A stretch of 9,956 nucleotides of DNA from Planctomycetota bacterium (GCA_030607345.1 JAUWKC010000029.1:1-9956), one strand, 5' to 3'; shown: positions 1-8,150, counted from the first letter of the stretch. A program made the numbers and translations. Notes: a model not told the origin generated them from the letters alone.

Positions 1-977
1 ATCCCCTTTATTCGCCTGTCACCTTCGATTTCAATTACCTTGTCAACCAGCAAAAAAGGGTACCTGTGCGGTAGAATTTTTGCAATCTGCTGAATATCCA
101 GAACGGCATCCGTACCGAATTTCTGCATACGCTCCAGGCGTTCGGCGGCTTCGTACAGCTTTCTGACAAGCTGCTGGTTCAGCGAATGACCGGATTTATA
201 CGCCACGATTCTGCCTTTGAGACGCCGGCCGACCAGGGCAAGGTCACCAACCAAATCGGCTATCTTATGCCTCACGCACTCATTCGGGAATCTGAAACTG
301 TTCTTAACGGGGCCGTCGGAATTGACCACAAGAATATCCCGGGGACTAAGGTGTGTCCCCATCCCACGTGCTTGAAACTGTTTCGCCTCCGCCTCGAGCA
401 GGAAAGTCCGAGCCGATGCCAGGTTCTTCTCGAAACTCTCAGGCGTAAGGCTGCAATTGAAGATTTCTCTGCCGATACCCGTATGAGCCCCGTAGTCAAG
501 GTCATACGTTATATTCAACCCGTCACCGGTATACGGCAGCGCGTATATCGATGCATCGCCGGCGGTAACGGTGATAGGCTCTTTTATTACGAACTCCTTC
601 TGCCTTTCTTCCTGCTCAACCAGACCTGTCCGACTGAGCGCCTTATAGTACTCGGCGCAACTGCAGTCCGGCGCCGGCAACTCCATACCATCGACTTCTA
701 TAGTCACGTTGTCAATTTCCAGCGCGCTAACCGCTGCCAGACAGTGTTCAACCGTCTCAATACTCACCGAGCCCTTCTTGAGCGTGGTGCGCCGGCTGCG
801 CTCGGCAAGATTGCGGGCGGTCGCAGCTATACGCACGGGTTCAGGAACGTCGGTGCGCACAAAGACTATCCCGGAATTGGCGTCGGCAGGACGAAAAATA
901 ACCTTCGCCTCCTTACCTCCGAATAAGCCTTTTCCGGATACTTTCGCTTCACTCTTTATCGTCTTTTGAAGCTTCAA
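1..977 (-). CDS. lpxC: Bifunctional LpxC-FabZ: UDP-3-O-acyl-GlcNAc deacetylase / 3-hydroxyacyl-ACP dehydratase, 3' end off window
   Basis: The visible 325 codons begin with a near complete LpxC, the zinc deacetylase for the committed step of lipid A synthesis in the cytoplasm. The N-terminus ([20 protein letters not shown]) matches the family. The zinc ligands are in place: H78 in the VEH motif, then H237 and D241 in [10 protein letters not shown]. The general acid His is H264 ([10 protein letters not shown]). These lie one residue before the E. coli positions. From about residue 289 the protein continues into the start of FabZ ([17 protein letters not shown]), so it is a fusion. The FabZ catalytic His and Glu would lie beyond the window. 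The start chosen is a TTG at 977, because an in-frame TAG sits two codons upstream and no ATG or GTG precedes the conserved N-terminus. It overlaps the end of lpxD by 29 bases, suggesting translational coupling. Identity is secure; the exact start is less so. Confidence 0.95.
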   Translation of the reverse strand, partial: MKLQKTIKSEAKVSGKGLFGGKEAKVIFRPADANSGIVFVRTDVPEPVRIAATARNLAERSRRTTLKKGSVSIETVEHCLAAVSALEIDNVTIEVDGMELPAPDCSCAEYYKALSRTGLVEQEERQKEFVIKEPITVTAGDASIYALPYTGDGLNITYDLDYGAHTGIGREIFNCSLTPESFEKNLASARTFLLEAEAKQFQARGMGTHLSPRDILVVNSDGPVKNSFRFPNECVRHKIADLVGDLALVGRRLKGRIVAYKSGHSLNQQLVRKLYEAAERLERMQKFGTDAVLDIQQIAKILPHRYPFLLVDKVIEIEGDRRIKG

Positions 978-2028
978 ATCCCTCTATCCTGTCACTAAGT
1001 TGCTTTACCTGCTCAACGAGCTTCGGCAGCCGCCTGGTTAAAGCAATTATCCGCCATGCTTTGTTCCTTTCCATAGCCGGCGTACCGAATATCTGTTGCC
1101 CGGCCGGTATGCTATGCGTAACAGCGGACCCGCCGCCGACCAACGTGCCTTTTCCAACCTCTACGTTGTCAGCCAGACCAGCCTGGCCTCCGAGCACAAC
1201 GCCGTCACACAGCCTGCAACTGCCCGAAATACCAACCTGCCCGGCTATCAGACAGCACTTGCCGACCACTACATTATGAGCAATTTGAACGAGATTATCT
1301 ATCTTCGTGCCCGCTCCGATTGTCGTGTTGCCGAATTTCGCCCTGTCGATGCAGCAGTTCGCCCCTATTTCAACAAAATCTTCTATCACCACCCCGCCGT
1401 TGTGCGGCACAAGCTGATGGCTGCCGTCGATAAACGAATACCCGAAACCGGTCGAGCCTATCGTGCTGTTAGCCTGAATAATTACGTTGTTGCCGATAAC
1501 GCAGTCGTGATAGATAACAACATTACTGTCGAAACGACAGTTGGCGCCCACCCTCGTATTCCAGCCTATCTTGCATCCGCTGCCAATTACAGTACTTTCT
1601 CCTACTTGGACGCCGTCGTCGATTACTGCAAAGGCGCCCACAGCCGCACTATCGGCAATCCGAACGTCTTGGCCTATCTTAGCCGCAGGGTCAATGCCCG
1701 CCTCGACAGGCTTCAAATCAGGTGCAAAGATGCGAAGCGCCTCTATCAGACCCGCGTCCATATTCTTGACGATAAGTTGCGCCTTTTTCAACGCCTCAAT
1801 TGGCCGGGCAACGATGATTGCTCCCGCTTCTGTCTTCTCAGCTTCGCGCCTGTGTTTCGAGCCCACAGGTCCTTTTGAATCCCCTCCGTAACCTCTGCCG
1901 GACATCACAAACGTAACATCATTTTCACCGGCCGCTTCGATTGCCGCCACTCCGCTTATCAGACCCGAACCTTCGCCTCTTAACTCGGCGCCTATCCGCT
2001 CGGCCAACTGTGCGACTGTCAATATCAT
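949..2028 (-). CDS. lpxD: UDP-3-O-(3-hydroxyacyl)glucosamine N-acyltransferase LpxD
   Basis: LpxD transfers a 3-hydroxyacyl chain from acyl carrier protein to the glucosamine nitrogen made by LpxC, the next step of lipid A synthesis. The N-terminal uridine-binding domain ([15 protein letters not shown]) is followed by a left-handed beta-helix of hexapeptide repeats (for example [19 protein letters not shown]). The catalytic His lies in [10 protein letters not shown] (H251 counted from this start). A C-terminal helix ([19 protein letters not shown]) fits the acyl-carrier-binding tail. The ATG at 2028 is preferred, giving 359 residues: it starts at the conserved N-terminus and has GGGGCG five bases upstream. 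An in-frame TTG at 2055 would add nine residues of no known role. The N-terminal domain carries an extra Gly-rich stretch ([14 protein letters not shown]) where relatives have a short loop. It lies 57 bases after ompH and overlaps lpxC. Confidence 0.95.
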   Translation of the reverse strand: MILTVAQLAERIGAELRGEGSGLISGVAAIEAAGENDVTFVMSGRGYGGDSKGPVGSKHRREAEKTEAGAIIVARPIEALKKAQLIVKNMDAGLIEALRIFAPDLKPVEAGIDPAAKIGQDVRIADSAAVGAFAVIDDGVQVGESTVIGSGCKIGWNTRVGANCRFDSNVVIYHDCVIGNNVIIQANSTIGSTGFGYSFIDGSHQLVPHNGGVVIEDFVEIGANCCIDRAKFGNTTIGAGTKIDNLVQIAHNVVVGKCCLIAGQVGISGSCRLCDGVVLGGQAGLADNVEVGKGTLVGGGSAVTHSIPAGQQIFGTPAMERNKAWRIIALTRRLPKLVEQVKQLSDRIEGFEASKDDKE

Positions 2029-2085
2029 AAAAACGCCCCAAAATTCGACCCTCAAATACTACACCATCCATCCCTGGCCAAACGC

Positions 2086-2715
2086 TTACTGCAGCGGTTT
2101 AGGGGGCTCTGTTGGCCGCTCGCTGCTTTCCTGGGCATCCACCCTTGCCAGCACCTCCTCGGTTATATCCACGCAGCCACCGCTATACAGAACTTTATGA
2201 GTCCCCATCGCCAGCTCAAACTGAGCAGGGCTCGATGCGGAAATATCGGGCGCACTCTGCTCAAACACCAAATCCAGCCCTTTCTCCTCGGCAACCACCC
2301 TCGTCTGCTCCAAAATATCTTTGTAAAGCTGCCCGGTCATTCTCTGCTCCGCCAAACTCATCTTCTGGTTGTAGAACTTCTTCTCCGTTTCCAACTGGGC
2401 CTGTTTGTCTAATATACTCTTGAGTTTCAGGAGATAATCATTGCTCTCCGGTTTGAGCGCCTTAAGACCCGCCTGTTCGATTTCGATATCCTTGCCCAGC
2501 TCAGCTAATCTCGACTGGGTTCTCTGGCGTTCAGCCGTAAACTCGTTCCTGTAATGAGCGATTCTCCGACCTTGGCGGAAAATCGTCCGAACGCTGACAA
2601 CGCCCACCCTGAGACACAGACCCTCAGCACTACTCTCGGCTTGACTGTACTGGTAGCCTGTAAAAAAGACTACCGCAAATATCACACAACCTGAAATCAG
2701 CACCTTGGTTCTCAT
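2086..2715 (-). CDS. ompH: OmpH/Skp-family periplasmic chaperone
   Basis: A probable Skp-like chaperone that holds unfolded outer-membrane proteins in the periplasm for delivery to the BAM complex. A signal peptide (KVLISGCVIFAVVFFTG, then a likely cut after SQA) precedes a mature region starting with LRVGVVSVRTIF, the usual OmpH beta-strand. A long charged helical stretch follows (about residues 50-145, rich in E, K, Q, R), as expected for the coiled-coil tentacles. The chain returns to a short strand (KGLDLVFEQ), then a Pro-rich tail. At about 209 residues it is a little longer than E. coli Skp, mainly through that tail and an insert near SAPDISASSPAQFEL. Two ATGs (2721 and 2715) lie two codons apart; 2715 is chosen because AAAGG is seven bases from it but only one base from the first. 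Its place between bamA and lpxD is the classical gene order and supports the call. Confidence 0.88.
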   Translation of the reverse strand: MRTKVLISGCVIFAVVFFTGYQYSQAESSAEGLCLRVGVVSVRTIFRQGRRIAHYRNEFTAERQRTQSRLAELGKDIEIEQAGLKALKPESNDYLLKLKSILDKQAQLETEKKFYNQKMSLAEQRMTGQLYKDILEQTRVVAEEKGLDLVFEQSAPDISASSPAQFELAMGTHKVLYSGGCVDITEEVLARVDAQESSERPTEPPKPLQ

Positions 2716-2753
2716 AATCATACCTTTCTGTCTCTTGACTTTTAATTCTCGAA

Positions 2754-4970
2754 TTAAAACAGCCCGGCAACCGAGAAGAAGAACGATTGCCTCTCGTCGG
2801 CGTCATCTTCTAACAGCGGCACGGCAATACCAAACCTCATCGGCACAGGACCGAACCAGTGGGGAATCAGTATCTGGATACCCCCACCTGCCGAGACCCG
2901 AAAGCTGCCCGAATCAATCGTGCCGCTGTCGACAAAAAACAACGCCGAAAGACTCTCGCCAACCAGCGGAACGGTCAGCTCCTCGCTCGCCAGGAACAGC
3001 CAGTCGCTGCCGATGGGGTCTTTACGCTGCGGGTCAATTACCCCTGCCCCTGTCTGCAAACCCCGTGTGCTGACCCCCCGATAGTCAAAACCTCTTATGC
3101 TGTACATGCCGCCGGCATAGAACTTCTCGAAAGGCGGGGCATCGGCCACGACCACCCCGCCGTGGAGTCTCGTTGACAGGACAGTCCTGCGTTCGGCCAA
3201 GTCTTCATAAAGCGTGTGATACAGCCTGTAAGTACCGCTCAGTATGCCGAACGTATCCTCGCCGGTAACCTGCTCGTAACTGAATTTGTATTTATGTCCG
3301 GTCGTCGGCACAAACGAATCGTCCGTGAAGTCTTTGCCAGCGCCAAGCTTGATTCCCACCAGCGGGTTGTCACCTTCGACCTGCCTTATCTCCGCAGGTG
3401 CGTCAGCATCAAGGTCGTCAACTTTAACATTTTCGACCCTGAAACCAATGTTTTTCCGCCAGTTGCCCCTGTAACGTTTATCGTAGCGCTCGCTGAAACC
3501 CAGGTACCCTTTCAACCTGCCTTCTTCATAGCTCTCCCTCTCGCGCTGCCAGCTCGACCCGATAACGTCCTGCGATATCGGCTTGCCCTGAAAGTACGGC
3601 TCGTTGAAACTGACCATGTATTCACTCACTATCGTTCCCGGCTGCAGAACAATCTTCAAACTCTGACCGGCGCCTTTGAATGACTCACCCCTGATAAAAT
3701 CGCCGAAGTCTTCGGGCCAATCGCTGATGTCAAAGTTTTTTTGGTCCAGTATAACCTGACCAATAAAGCCGGAATCACTCCCGATGCCCGCGCCCAGAAT
3801 CCACATACCCGTCCGGCCTTCCCTGACATGAACCTCGGCGTTCTTCTGACCCGGTTCGTAGCCAGGCAGCGCGGTAATGGTTGCCTCGTCGGTATACGCC
3901 ACACGTCTTATTCTCTTTTCCAGCTCGCCGCTGCCGTCGCCGTGCGCCACCTCCGCATTGTAAAGCCGGCCCGGCTGAAACCCATATTCATCCAGTACAC
4001 GCCGAATGACTTTCTCCTGCGTCTGCCGGTTGCCGGTTATATCTATCCGGCCTATCCGATACTGCTCACCCTCAAGTATTTCAAATTCAACGTCAACCTC
4101 CGCCCGCGAAGAAAATTCGCCCCCCTCCACAACGCCGCCGGCATCCAGAACCCGGTAAAAGTCATCCTTAACGCTCGCATCGATGAAGCCGGACTCGCGG
4201 TAAAGCTCCTGCAGCCGCCTCCGGTCCGACTCAACCGTCCGCTTTCGATAGACCTGGCCACCCGACAGTTTCAATCGTGACTGCAGTGCCTGTTCATCAA
4301 CATCAGGGCCAAGCTCGTATATCTTTTTGGCCCCGGTGAGCTTAACGCTCCGCACGACGTAAACCGGGCCCTCATCAATTTCAAAAGTAACACGCACGGC
4401 ACTTCTGTCGGCTGAAAATTCCTCTCTTGCCGTGACCCCGTAATCAAGAAAGCCCCGGTTCTGATAGACGTCTGTCAGTTTATCCTCGTCGGCCTGAACT
4501 TTTTGCCGGCTGTAATAGCCCGACCAGAAAACCCATTTCTTGTCGTCGCTCTTCACCGCCTGTTTAAGCTTGTCCGTCTTCAGCGCCGAGTTGCCCTCGA
4601 ACATAACCTTTTTGACCCTGACACGCCGGCCCTCCCTGACGGTGTAAACAACCTTGCCTTCCGCCAGCTTATCCGCGTCGAACGTAACCTCGACAAAAGC
4701 AAAACCCTTTTTCAGGTAGAACTTCTCAACGTCTTCTCTGCCGAAGTCAACCAGAACCGCATCGACATAATCGCCCTTCTCAAAGCTCAAAAGCGGCAGC
4801 AGCCGACCGTCCTTGTACGTCCGTGTGCCGACAAACCCAATCGACTCCACTTTGTACCTTCCGAGAATCCGAGCCGTGCCTTCGGCCTGGCCATAAGCTG
4901 CGCCCAGACCCAGAAACGCCGTCAGCATATAACAACAAAGATACGATTTCGCCATCTGCCAACGCTCCAT
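2754..4970 (-). CDS. bamA: Outer membrane protein assembly factor BamA
   Basis: BamA is the core of the complex that folds beta-barrel proteins into the outer membrane. The 738 residues show a signal peptide (about 1-29, ending AYGQA) and four POTRA-like repeats, each with a strand plus EGN/TGA/TGN turn and a closing xEGxxY/R strand: about 39-116, 117-204 (VKKVMFEGNSAL), 205-304 (VRSVKLTGAKKI) and 305-386 (IGRIDITGNRQT). The 16-strand barrel region runs from about 387 to the end. The signature loop motif is IRGF at 625-628, and the chain ends in Phe, the usual last-strand signal. E. coli BamA has five POTRAs; I can find only four. The ATG overlaps the dnaB stop in TAATG, so coupled translation is likely. 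A second ATG at 4955, with GGAG nine bases upstream, would also keep the signal peptide. Confidence 0.95.
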   Translation of the reverse strand: MERWQMAKSYLCCYMLTAFLGLGAAYGQAEGTARILGRYKVESIGFVGTRTYKDGRLLPLLSFEKGDYVDAVLVDFGREDVEKFYLKKGFAFVEVTFDADKLAEGKVVYTVREGRRVRVKKVMFEGNSALKTDKLKQAVKSDDKKWVFWSGYYSRQKVQADEDKLTDVYQNRGFLDYGVTAREEFSADRSAVRVTFEIDEGPVYVVRSVKLTGAKKIYELGPDVDEQALQSRLKLSGGQVYRKRTVESDRRRLQELYRESGFIDASVKDDFYRVLDAGGVVEGGEFSSRAEVDVEFEILEGEQYRIGRIDITGNRQTQEKVIRRVLDEYGFQPGRLYNAEVAHGDGSGELEKRIRRVAYTDEATITALPGYEPGQKNAEVHVREGRTGMWILGAGIGSDSGFIGQVILDQKNFDISDWPEDFGDFIRGESFKGAGQSLKIVLQPGTIVSEYMVSFNEPYFQGKPISQDVIGSSWQRERESYEEGRLKGYLGFSERYDKRYRGNWRKNIGFRVENVKVDDLDADAPAEIRQVEGDNPLVGIKLGAGKDFTDDSFVPTTGHKYKFSYEQVTGEDTFGILSGTYRLYHTLYEDLAERRTVLSTRLHGGVVVADAPPFEKFYAGGMYSIRGFDYRGVSTRGLQTGAGVIDPQRKDPIGSDWLFLASEELTVPLVGESLSALFFVDSGTIDSGSFRVSAGGGIQILIPHWFGPVPMRFGIAVPLLEDDADERQSFFFSVAGLF

Positions 4971-6454
4971 TAGAACGGTGCCTCTCCTTCGTGCGAGACA
5001 CTTTCCAGATGCGCCTCCGACTCTCCAAGGTGGGAGGCATTCTCAAAACGCGTATATTTCTCCCTGAATATCAGCGGCACCGTCCCCGTCGGACCGTTGC
5101 GCTGCTTGGCTATTATCAATTTCGCGGCATTGGTCTGCTCGTAATCGGGCTCGTCCCGCTTATAATAGTCTTCGCGGTGCAGCAGTATCACCACGTCGGC
5201 ATCCTGCTCGATGCTGCCAGACTCACGCAGGTCGCTCATCCTCGGCAGGTGCCCTTCCCTGCCCTCAGGAGACCGATTCAACTGGCTCAGAACAACAACG
5301 GGAATATTCAGCTCCCGCGCCAGCGCCTTGGCATACCTCGAAATGGTCGTTATCTCCTGCTGACGCGACTCCACGCGGTGCGAGCCTAAGTGCATCAACT
5401 GCAGGTAATCGACTATCACACAGCGTATGCCATAAAGGCTCTTGAGCCTTCGCGACTTGGCGCGAAGCTCCAGCGGTGTCAGCATCGATGCGTCGTCGAT
5501 ATATATCGGCGCCTCCGACAGCGTTCCGCAGGAAGCCACAAGTTTCTCATAATGCGAAGTGCTCAGCATCCCCTTTCTCACCGCCTGAGTCTCAATCTCG
5601 CTGTTGCTGCACAGGAACCTCTCCGCCAACTGCTGCCTGCCCATCTCCAATGAAAATATCGCCACCGGCAGTTTGTCCACCACACCGATATGTTCGGCTA
5701 TATTCAGCGCCAAAGAAGTCTTTCCCATGCTCGGCCTGCCAGCTATTATTATCATCTCGCCGTTCTGAAGCCCGCACGTCTTGTCGTCAAGCTCGTAGAA
5801 CCCCGTCGCTAATCCAGTCACAATCCTGCCGTCACGCCTCTCGATAAGCTCATACGCCCGCATCACCAAATCCTTCAGCGGAACTGCCGCACCCCGTATT
5901 CGCCTGTCCGTAACCGCAAAAATCTTCCGCTCGGCTTCGTCAAGTTTCTCGCTTGTATCTCCGCTGTCGTTAAAGGCATCGGCCAGAATCTCACCCGCAG
6001 CCGCAATAGTCGCACGCAGCAGTGCCTTATCTTTGACAATCTCGACATAGTACATAACGTTCGCAGACGAAGGAACAGAGTCCATAATCCTCGCAATGTA
6101 ATCGACGCCCCCCACCTCCTCTAATTGCCGGCGCTTCTCAAGCTCGTCGCGAAGCAGTACGGCGTCGATAGCGTGGCCCGGCTTTTGGTCGGCCTCCGTC
6201 TCAGTCTCCGACAGCAGGACCGGTCCCTTCTCATATAGTGACAGCAAAGCGTCGAATACATAGCGATGCTCGACGCGGTAAAAGGCCTCTCTGTCCAGCT
6301 CTTCGACCACCTCGCCGATGCACGCAGGGTCGATTATCATCGAGCCCAACACCGCCGCCTCCGCCGCTAACGACTCAGGCATACTCCTGCCCGCCAGCGA
6401 CGCCACATCGGCCACAGTTCTACCGCCTCTGTCTTTCAGGTCCGTCTGAGCCAA
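4970..6454 (-). CDS. dnaB: Replicative DNA helicase DnaB
   Basis: DnaB is the hexameric ATP-driven helicase that unwinds DNA at the replication fork. The N-terminal domain begins at about residue 26 (PESLAAEAAVLGSMI) and the RecA-like domain at about 190. Visible motifs are Walker A GRPSMGKT (239-246), the catalytic Glu in SLEM (E270), Walker B VIVDY (D349), the SQLNR motif (390-394) and the arginine-finger region KQRNGPTG (450-457). No intein interrupts the gene. The length of 494 exceeds the usual 440-470 because of an N-terminal leader, a 17-18 residue acidic insert at about 79-96 (LLSETETEADQKPGHA) and a charged C-terminal tail. The start is a TTG at 6454 with GGTGA four bases upstream; the nearby GTG is out of frame. 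It is the first clear gene of the envelope gene cluster. Confidence 0.95.
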   Translation of the reverse strand: MAQTDLKDRGGRTVADVASLAGRSMPESLAAEAAVLGSMIIDPACIGEVVEELDREAFYRVEHRYVFDALLSLYEKGPVLLSETETEADQKPGHAIDAVLLRDELEKRRQLEEVGGVDYIARIMDSVPSSANVMYYVEIVKDKALLRATIAAAGEILADAFNDSGDTSEKLDEAERKIFAVTDRRIRGAAVPLKDLVMRAYELIERRDGRIVTGLATGFYELDDKTCGLQNGEMIIIAGRPSMGKTSLALNIAEHIGVVDKLPVAIFSLEMGRQQLAERFLCSNSEIETQAVRKGMLSTSHYEKLVASCGTLSEAPIYIDDASMLTPLELRAKSRRLKSLYGIRCVIVDYLQLMHLGSHRVESRQQEITTISRYAKALARELNIPVVVLSQLNRSPEGREGHLPRMSDLRESGSIEQDADVVILLHREDYYKRDEPDYEQTNAAKLIIAKQRNGPTGTVPLIFREKYTRFENASHLGESEAHLESVSHEGEAPF

Positions 6455-6737
6455 TTTCTCACCCCGTTTCTCTCAACATTTCCCCGTCTGGTTCGACCAC
6501 AGCGAACAACCCCGTAATGCCCCTGTATTTCCGCCGGAACCCGGCATTTATGTGCTGTGACAGCCTCACAAAGGATGCATTCTACAAACCACCCGACCAG
6601 CCTGTCAAACACTGTTTCAACATGAACCTCCCTGCCGCCAATACCGACGTCCCGCTGGCTTGGGCTGAATCGAGCACCAAAATTGCTCTGACCTTCCCCG
6701 CTTTGCCGAAAAAACAAATGTCAATCCTGCACTGGGC

Positions 6738-6757
6738 GCCTATACTCTCGGATAGGC
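6738..6757. repeat. Inverted repeat GCCTAT-N8-ATAGGC
   Basis: Six-base arms GCCTAT and ATAGGC are perfectly complementary around an eight-base centre. It lies in the divergent spacer, 10 bases from a second inverted repeat, and could be an operator or a small hairpin in a leader transcript. Chance occurrence is possible at this arm length. Confidence 0.35.
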
Positions 6758-6767
6758 TCTAAGCCCG

Positions 6768-6781
6768 GTCAGGTTCCTGAC
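6768..6781. repeat. Inverted repeat GTCAGG-TT-CCTGAC
   Basis: Six-base arms separated by two bases form a compact dyad typical in size of a repressor site. It sits between the divergent dnaB and radical SAM genes, about 120 bases before the latter's -10 box. No known regulator motif is recognised. Confidence 0.35.
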
Positions 6782-6900
6782 ACGATAAAATGCAGCGACC
6801 CGTACTTCGCCGAAGGAGTTTTCTTTGAAACTGAAGCTCAACGCGCCTGTTGCGAACGACCGGTAAATATTTCGCCGCCGCCGCCATCTGCGCCATTGTG

Positions 6901-6906
6901 TATAAT
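6901..6906 (+). promoter_or_regulatory. Candidate -10 box (TATAAT) for the radical SAM gene
   Basis: A perfect TATAAT lies 37 bases before the chosen ATG at 6944, which would give a leader of about 30 bases. No good -35 hexamer is present at 16-18 bases upstream, where the sequence is a GCC-rich run, so an activator or another sigma factor may be needed. The box also argues against the alternative upstream TTG start at 6896, which would precede the transcript start. Confidence 0.4.
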
Positions 6907-6943
6907 AGTTTTTCAATATGACCCATTCAGTAACGGTGATTCG

Positions 6944-8083
6944 ATGGTAGGAATTATCAGCAAACCAGACACTCGGCAGAAGCTTGAGATACTAAGCGCC
7001 GATGCCCAGTACGACCTGGCCTGTGCGTGCAGTTGCAGCAGCGACGAGGGGCGAACCCGAGGCGCCGACGGAAAATGGATATATCCGGTCACGCTGCCGA
7101 GCGGGGGTAAAAGCGTCCTCTTCAAAACCCTCATTTCGAATGTGTGCACGAACGACTGCAAATACTGTCCGCTGCGGCAGGACCAGGACATCCGAAGGTG
7201 CAGCCTCCAGCCCGAAGAAACAGCGGCAATGTTCCTGGATTATTACAATCGGCGAAAGGTATTCGGGCTGTTTATCAGCTCCGGTGCGACAGGCTCGCCC
7301 GATGCCACAATGGACAGGCTCAACACAACCGCCGGGCTCCTCAGAAAAAAACACCGTTTCCGCGGCTATATTCATCTCAAAATCATCCCCGGCGCAAGTG
7401 ATGCTGCCATAGAAGAAGCCGTTTCCCTCGCCAGCACAGTCTCGCTGAATATTGAGACGCCGGGTGCCGGCAACATGGCGAAACTCTCACGCAGCAAGAG
7501 GTATATCGAAGACATCATCGAACCGCTCAAACTGATAAGCAGACTGACCGCCCGCGGCTCAAAATACGAGAAGGTCAAGCACACAACGCAGTTTATCGTC
7601 GGCGCCGCAGGAGAGGCCGATGCCGAAATCGTCAAGTATATGTTCGGCCTTTACGACCGCCTGAAGCTCCACCGCGTGTATTTCAGCGCCTATCAAAAAG
7701 GCTTAGGCGATGAGTCCATCGTCGGCGAGCAGGCGCCAATTCAAAACCCCGCCGATGTGTTTATGCGGGAGCATCGCCTCTATCAGGTGGATTTCCTGCT
7801 TCGCAAATACGGCTTCGAAGAGTCCGACATCACCTTCGGGCACAGCGGCAATCTCTCCTTGACCACCGACCCAAAGCAGGCCTGGGCCGACAGCCACCCC
7901 GAGCGATTTCCCATAAATGTCAATCAGGCGTCACGCCTTGAGCTTTTGAGAGTACCAGGCATTGGCCCCGTGACGGTCAAGCGAATCCTCGAGCGGCGAA
8001 GACAAGCCAGGCTGACCTCTATTGAAGACATAGCAGCGCTCGGCAAAAAACCGGCAAAAGCCGCCAAGTACCTCGTATTCTAA
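6944..8083 (+). CDS. Putative DNA modification/repair radical SAM protein with C-terminal helix-hairpin-helix
   Basis: A radical S-adenosylmethionine enzyme of 379 residues. The 4Fe-4S ligands are in CTNDCKYC (CxxxCxxC, about residues 68-75), preceded by the N-terminal segment LEILSADAQYDLACACSCSS that is typical of the family annotated as putative DNA modification/repair radical SAM protein. Later blocks (LFISSGATGSPDATM, LHRVYFSAYQKG) fit the SAM barrel. The C-terminus holds a DNA-binding helix-hairpin-helix (NVNQASRLELLRVPGIGPVT, about 324-343), suggesting a nucleic-acid substrate; the reaction is not established. The ATG at 6944 is chosen because it starts at the conserved N-terminus, has GGTGA four bases upstream and follows a TATAAT. 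An in-frame TTG at 6896 would add 16 unlike residues. Relatives often sit beside a small companion gene of unknown or glycosylase-like type; none is visible here. The gene stands alone, divergent from dnaB. Confidence 0.85.
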   Translation: MVGIISKPDTRQKLEILSADAQYDLACACSCSSDEGRTRGADGKWIYPVTLPSGGKSVLFKTLISNVCTNDCKYCPLRQDQDIRRCSLQPEETAAMFLDYYNRRKVFGLFISSGATGSPDATMDRLNTTAGLLRKKHRFRGYIHLKIIPGASDAAIEEAVSLASTVSLNIETPGAGNMAKLSRSKRYIEDIIEPLKLISRLTARGSKYEKVKHTTQFIVGAAGEADAEIVKYMFGLYDRLKLHRVYFSAYQKGLGDESIVGEQAPIQNPADVFMREHRLYQVDFLLRKYGFEESDITFGHSGNLSLTTDPKQAWADSHPERFPINVNQASRLELLRVPGIGPVTVKRILERRRQARLTSIEDIAALGKKPAKAAKYLVF

Positions 8084-8127
8084 AAGGCCTCACTAAGCAA
8101 TTCAGTCTTGTCGCGGAAATTTATCCC

Positions 8128-8150
8128 TATGCTTTATCGTCCACAGCATA
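8128..8150. repeat. Weak inverted repeat after the radical SAM gene
   Basis: TATGCT and AGCATA, six-base arms around an 11-base loop, lie 45 bases past the radical SAM stop codon. No T run follows on the plus strand, so it is at best a weak terminator or mRNA-end structure. Confidence 0.2.

Larger units (their letters stand above)
6455..6943. other. Divergent intergenic region between dnaB and the radical SAM gene
   Basis: About 490 bases separate the two divergent genes. A minus-strand reading frame of 93 codons (TTG at 6717 to a stop at 6436, overlapping dnaB by 19 bases, with AGGA eight bases upstream) could be a small gene, but its product resembles nothing I know, so I do not call it. 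A plus-strand frame across the same stretch is equally unconvincing. Two small inverted repeats lie at 6738-6757 and 6768-6781. I found no convincing sigma-70 promoter for the dnaB unit: a perfect TTGACA (minus strand, 6719-6724) has no -10 box at 16-18 bases. Confidence 0.5.

Noticed and set aside
186..926. Long plus-strand open frame opposite lpxC
   Set aside because: It lies wholly antisense to a gene with intact LpxC catalytic motifs and its product has no family features.
1096..1878. Plus-strand open frame of 260 codons opposite lpxD
   Set aside because: Antisense shadow of the hexapeptide-repeat region; the repeated codon pattern of lpxD keeps the other strand free of stops.
6719..6724. 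Perfect TTGACA on the minus strand as a -35 box for dnaB
   Set aside because: No acceptable -10 hexamer is found 16-18 bases downstream.
6238..6762. Plus-strand open frame running from inside dnaB into the divergent spacer
   Set aside because: Most of it is antisense to conserved DnaB sequence, and the remainder resembles no known protein.
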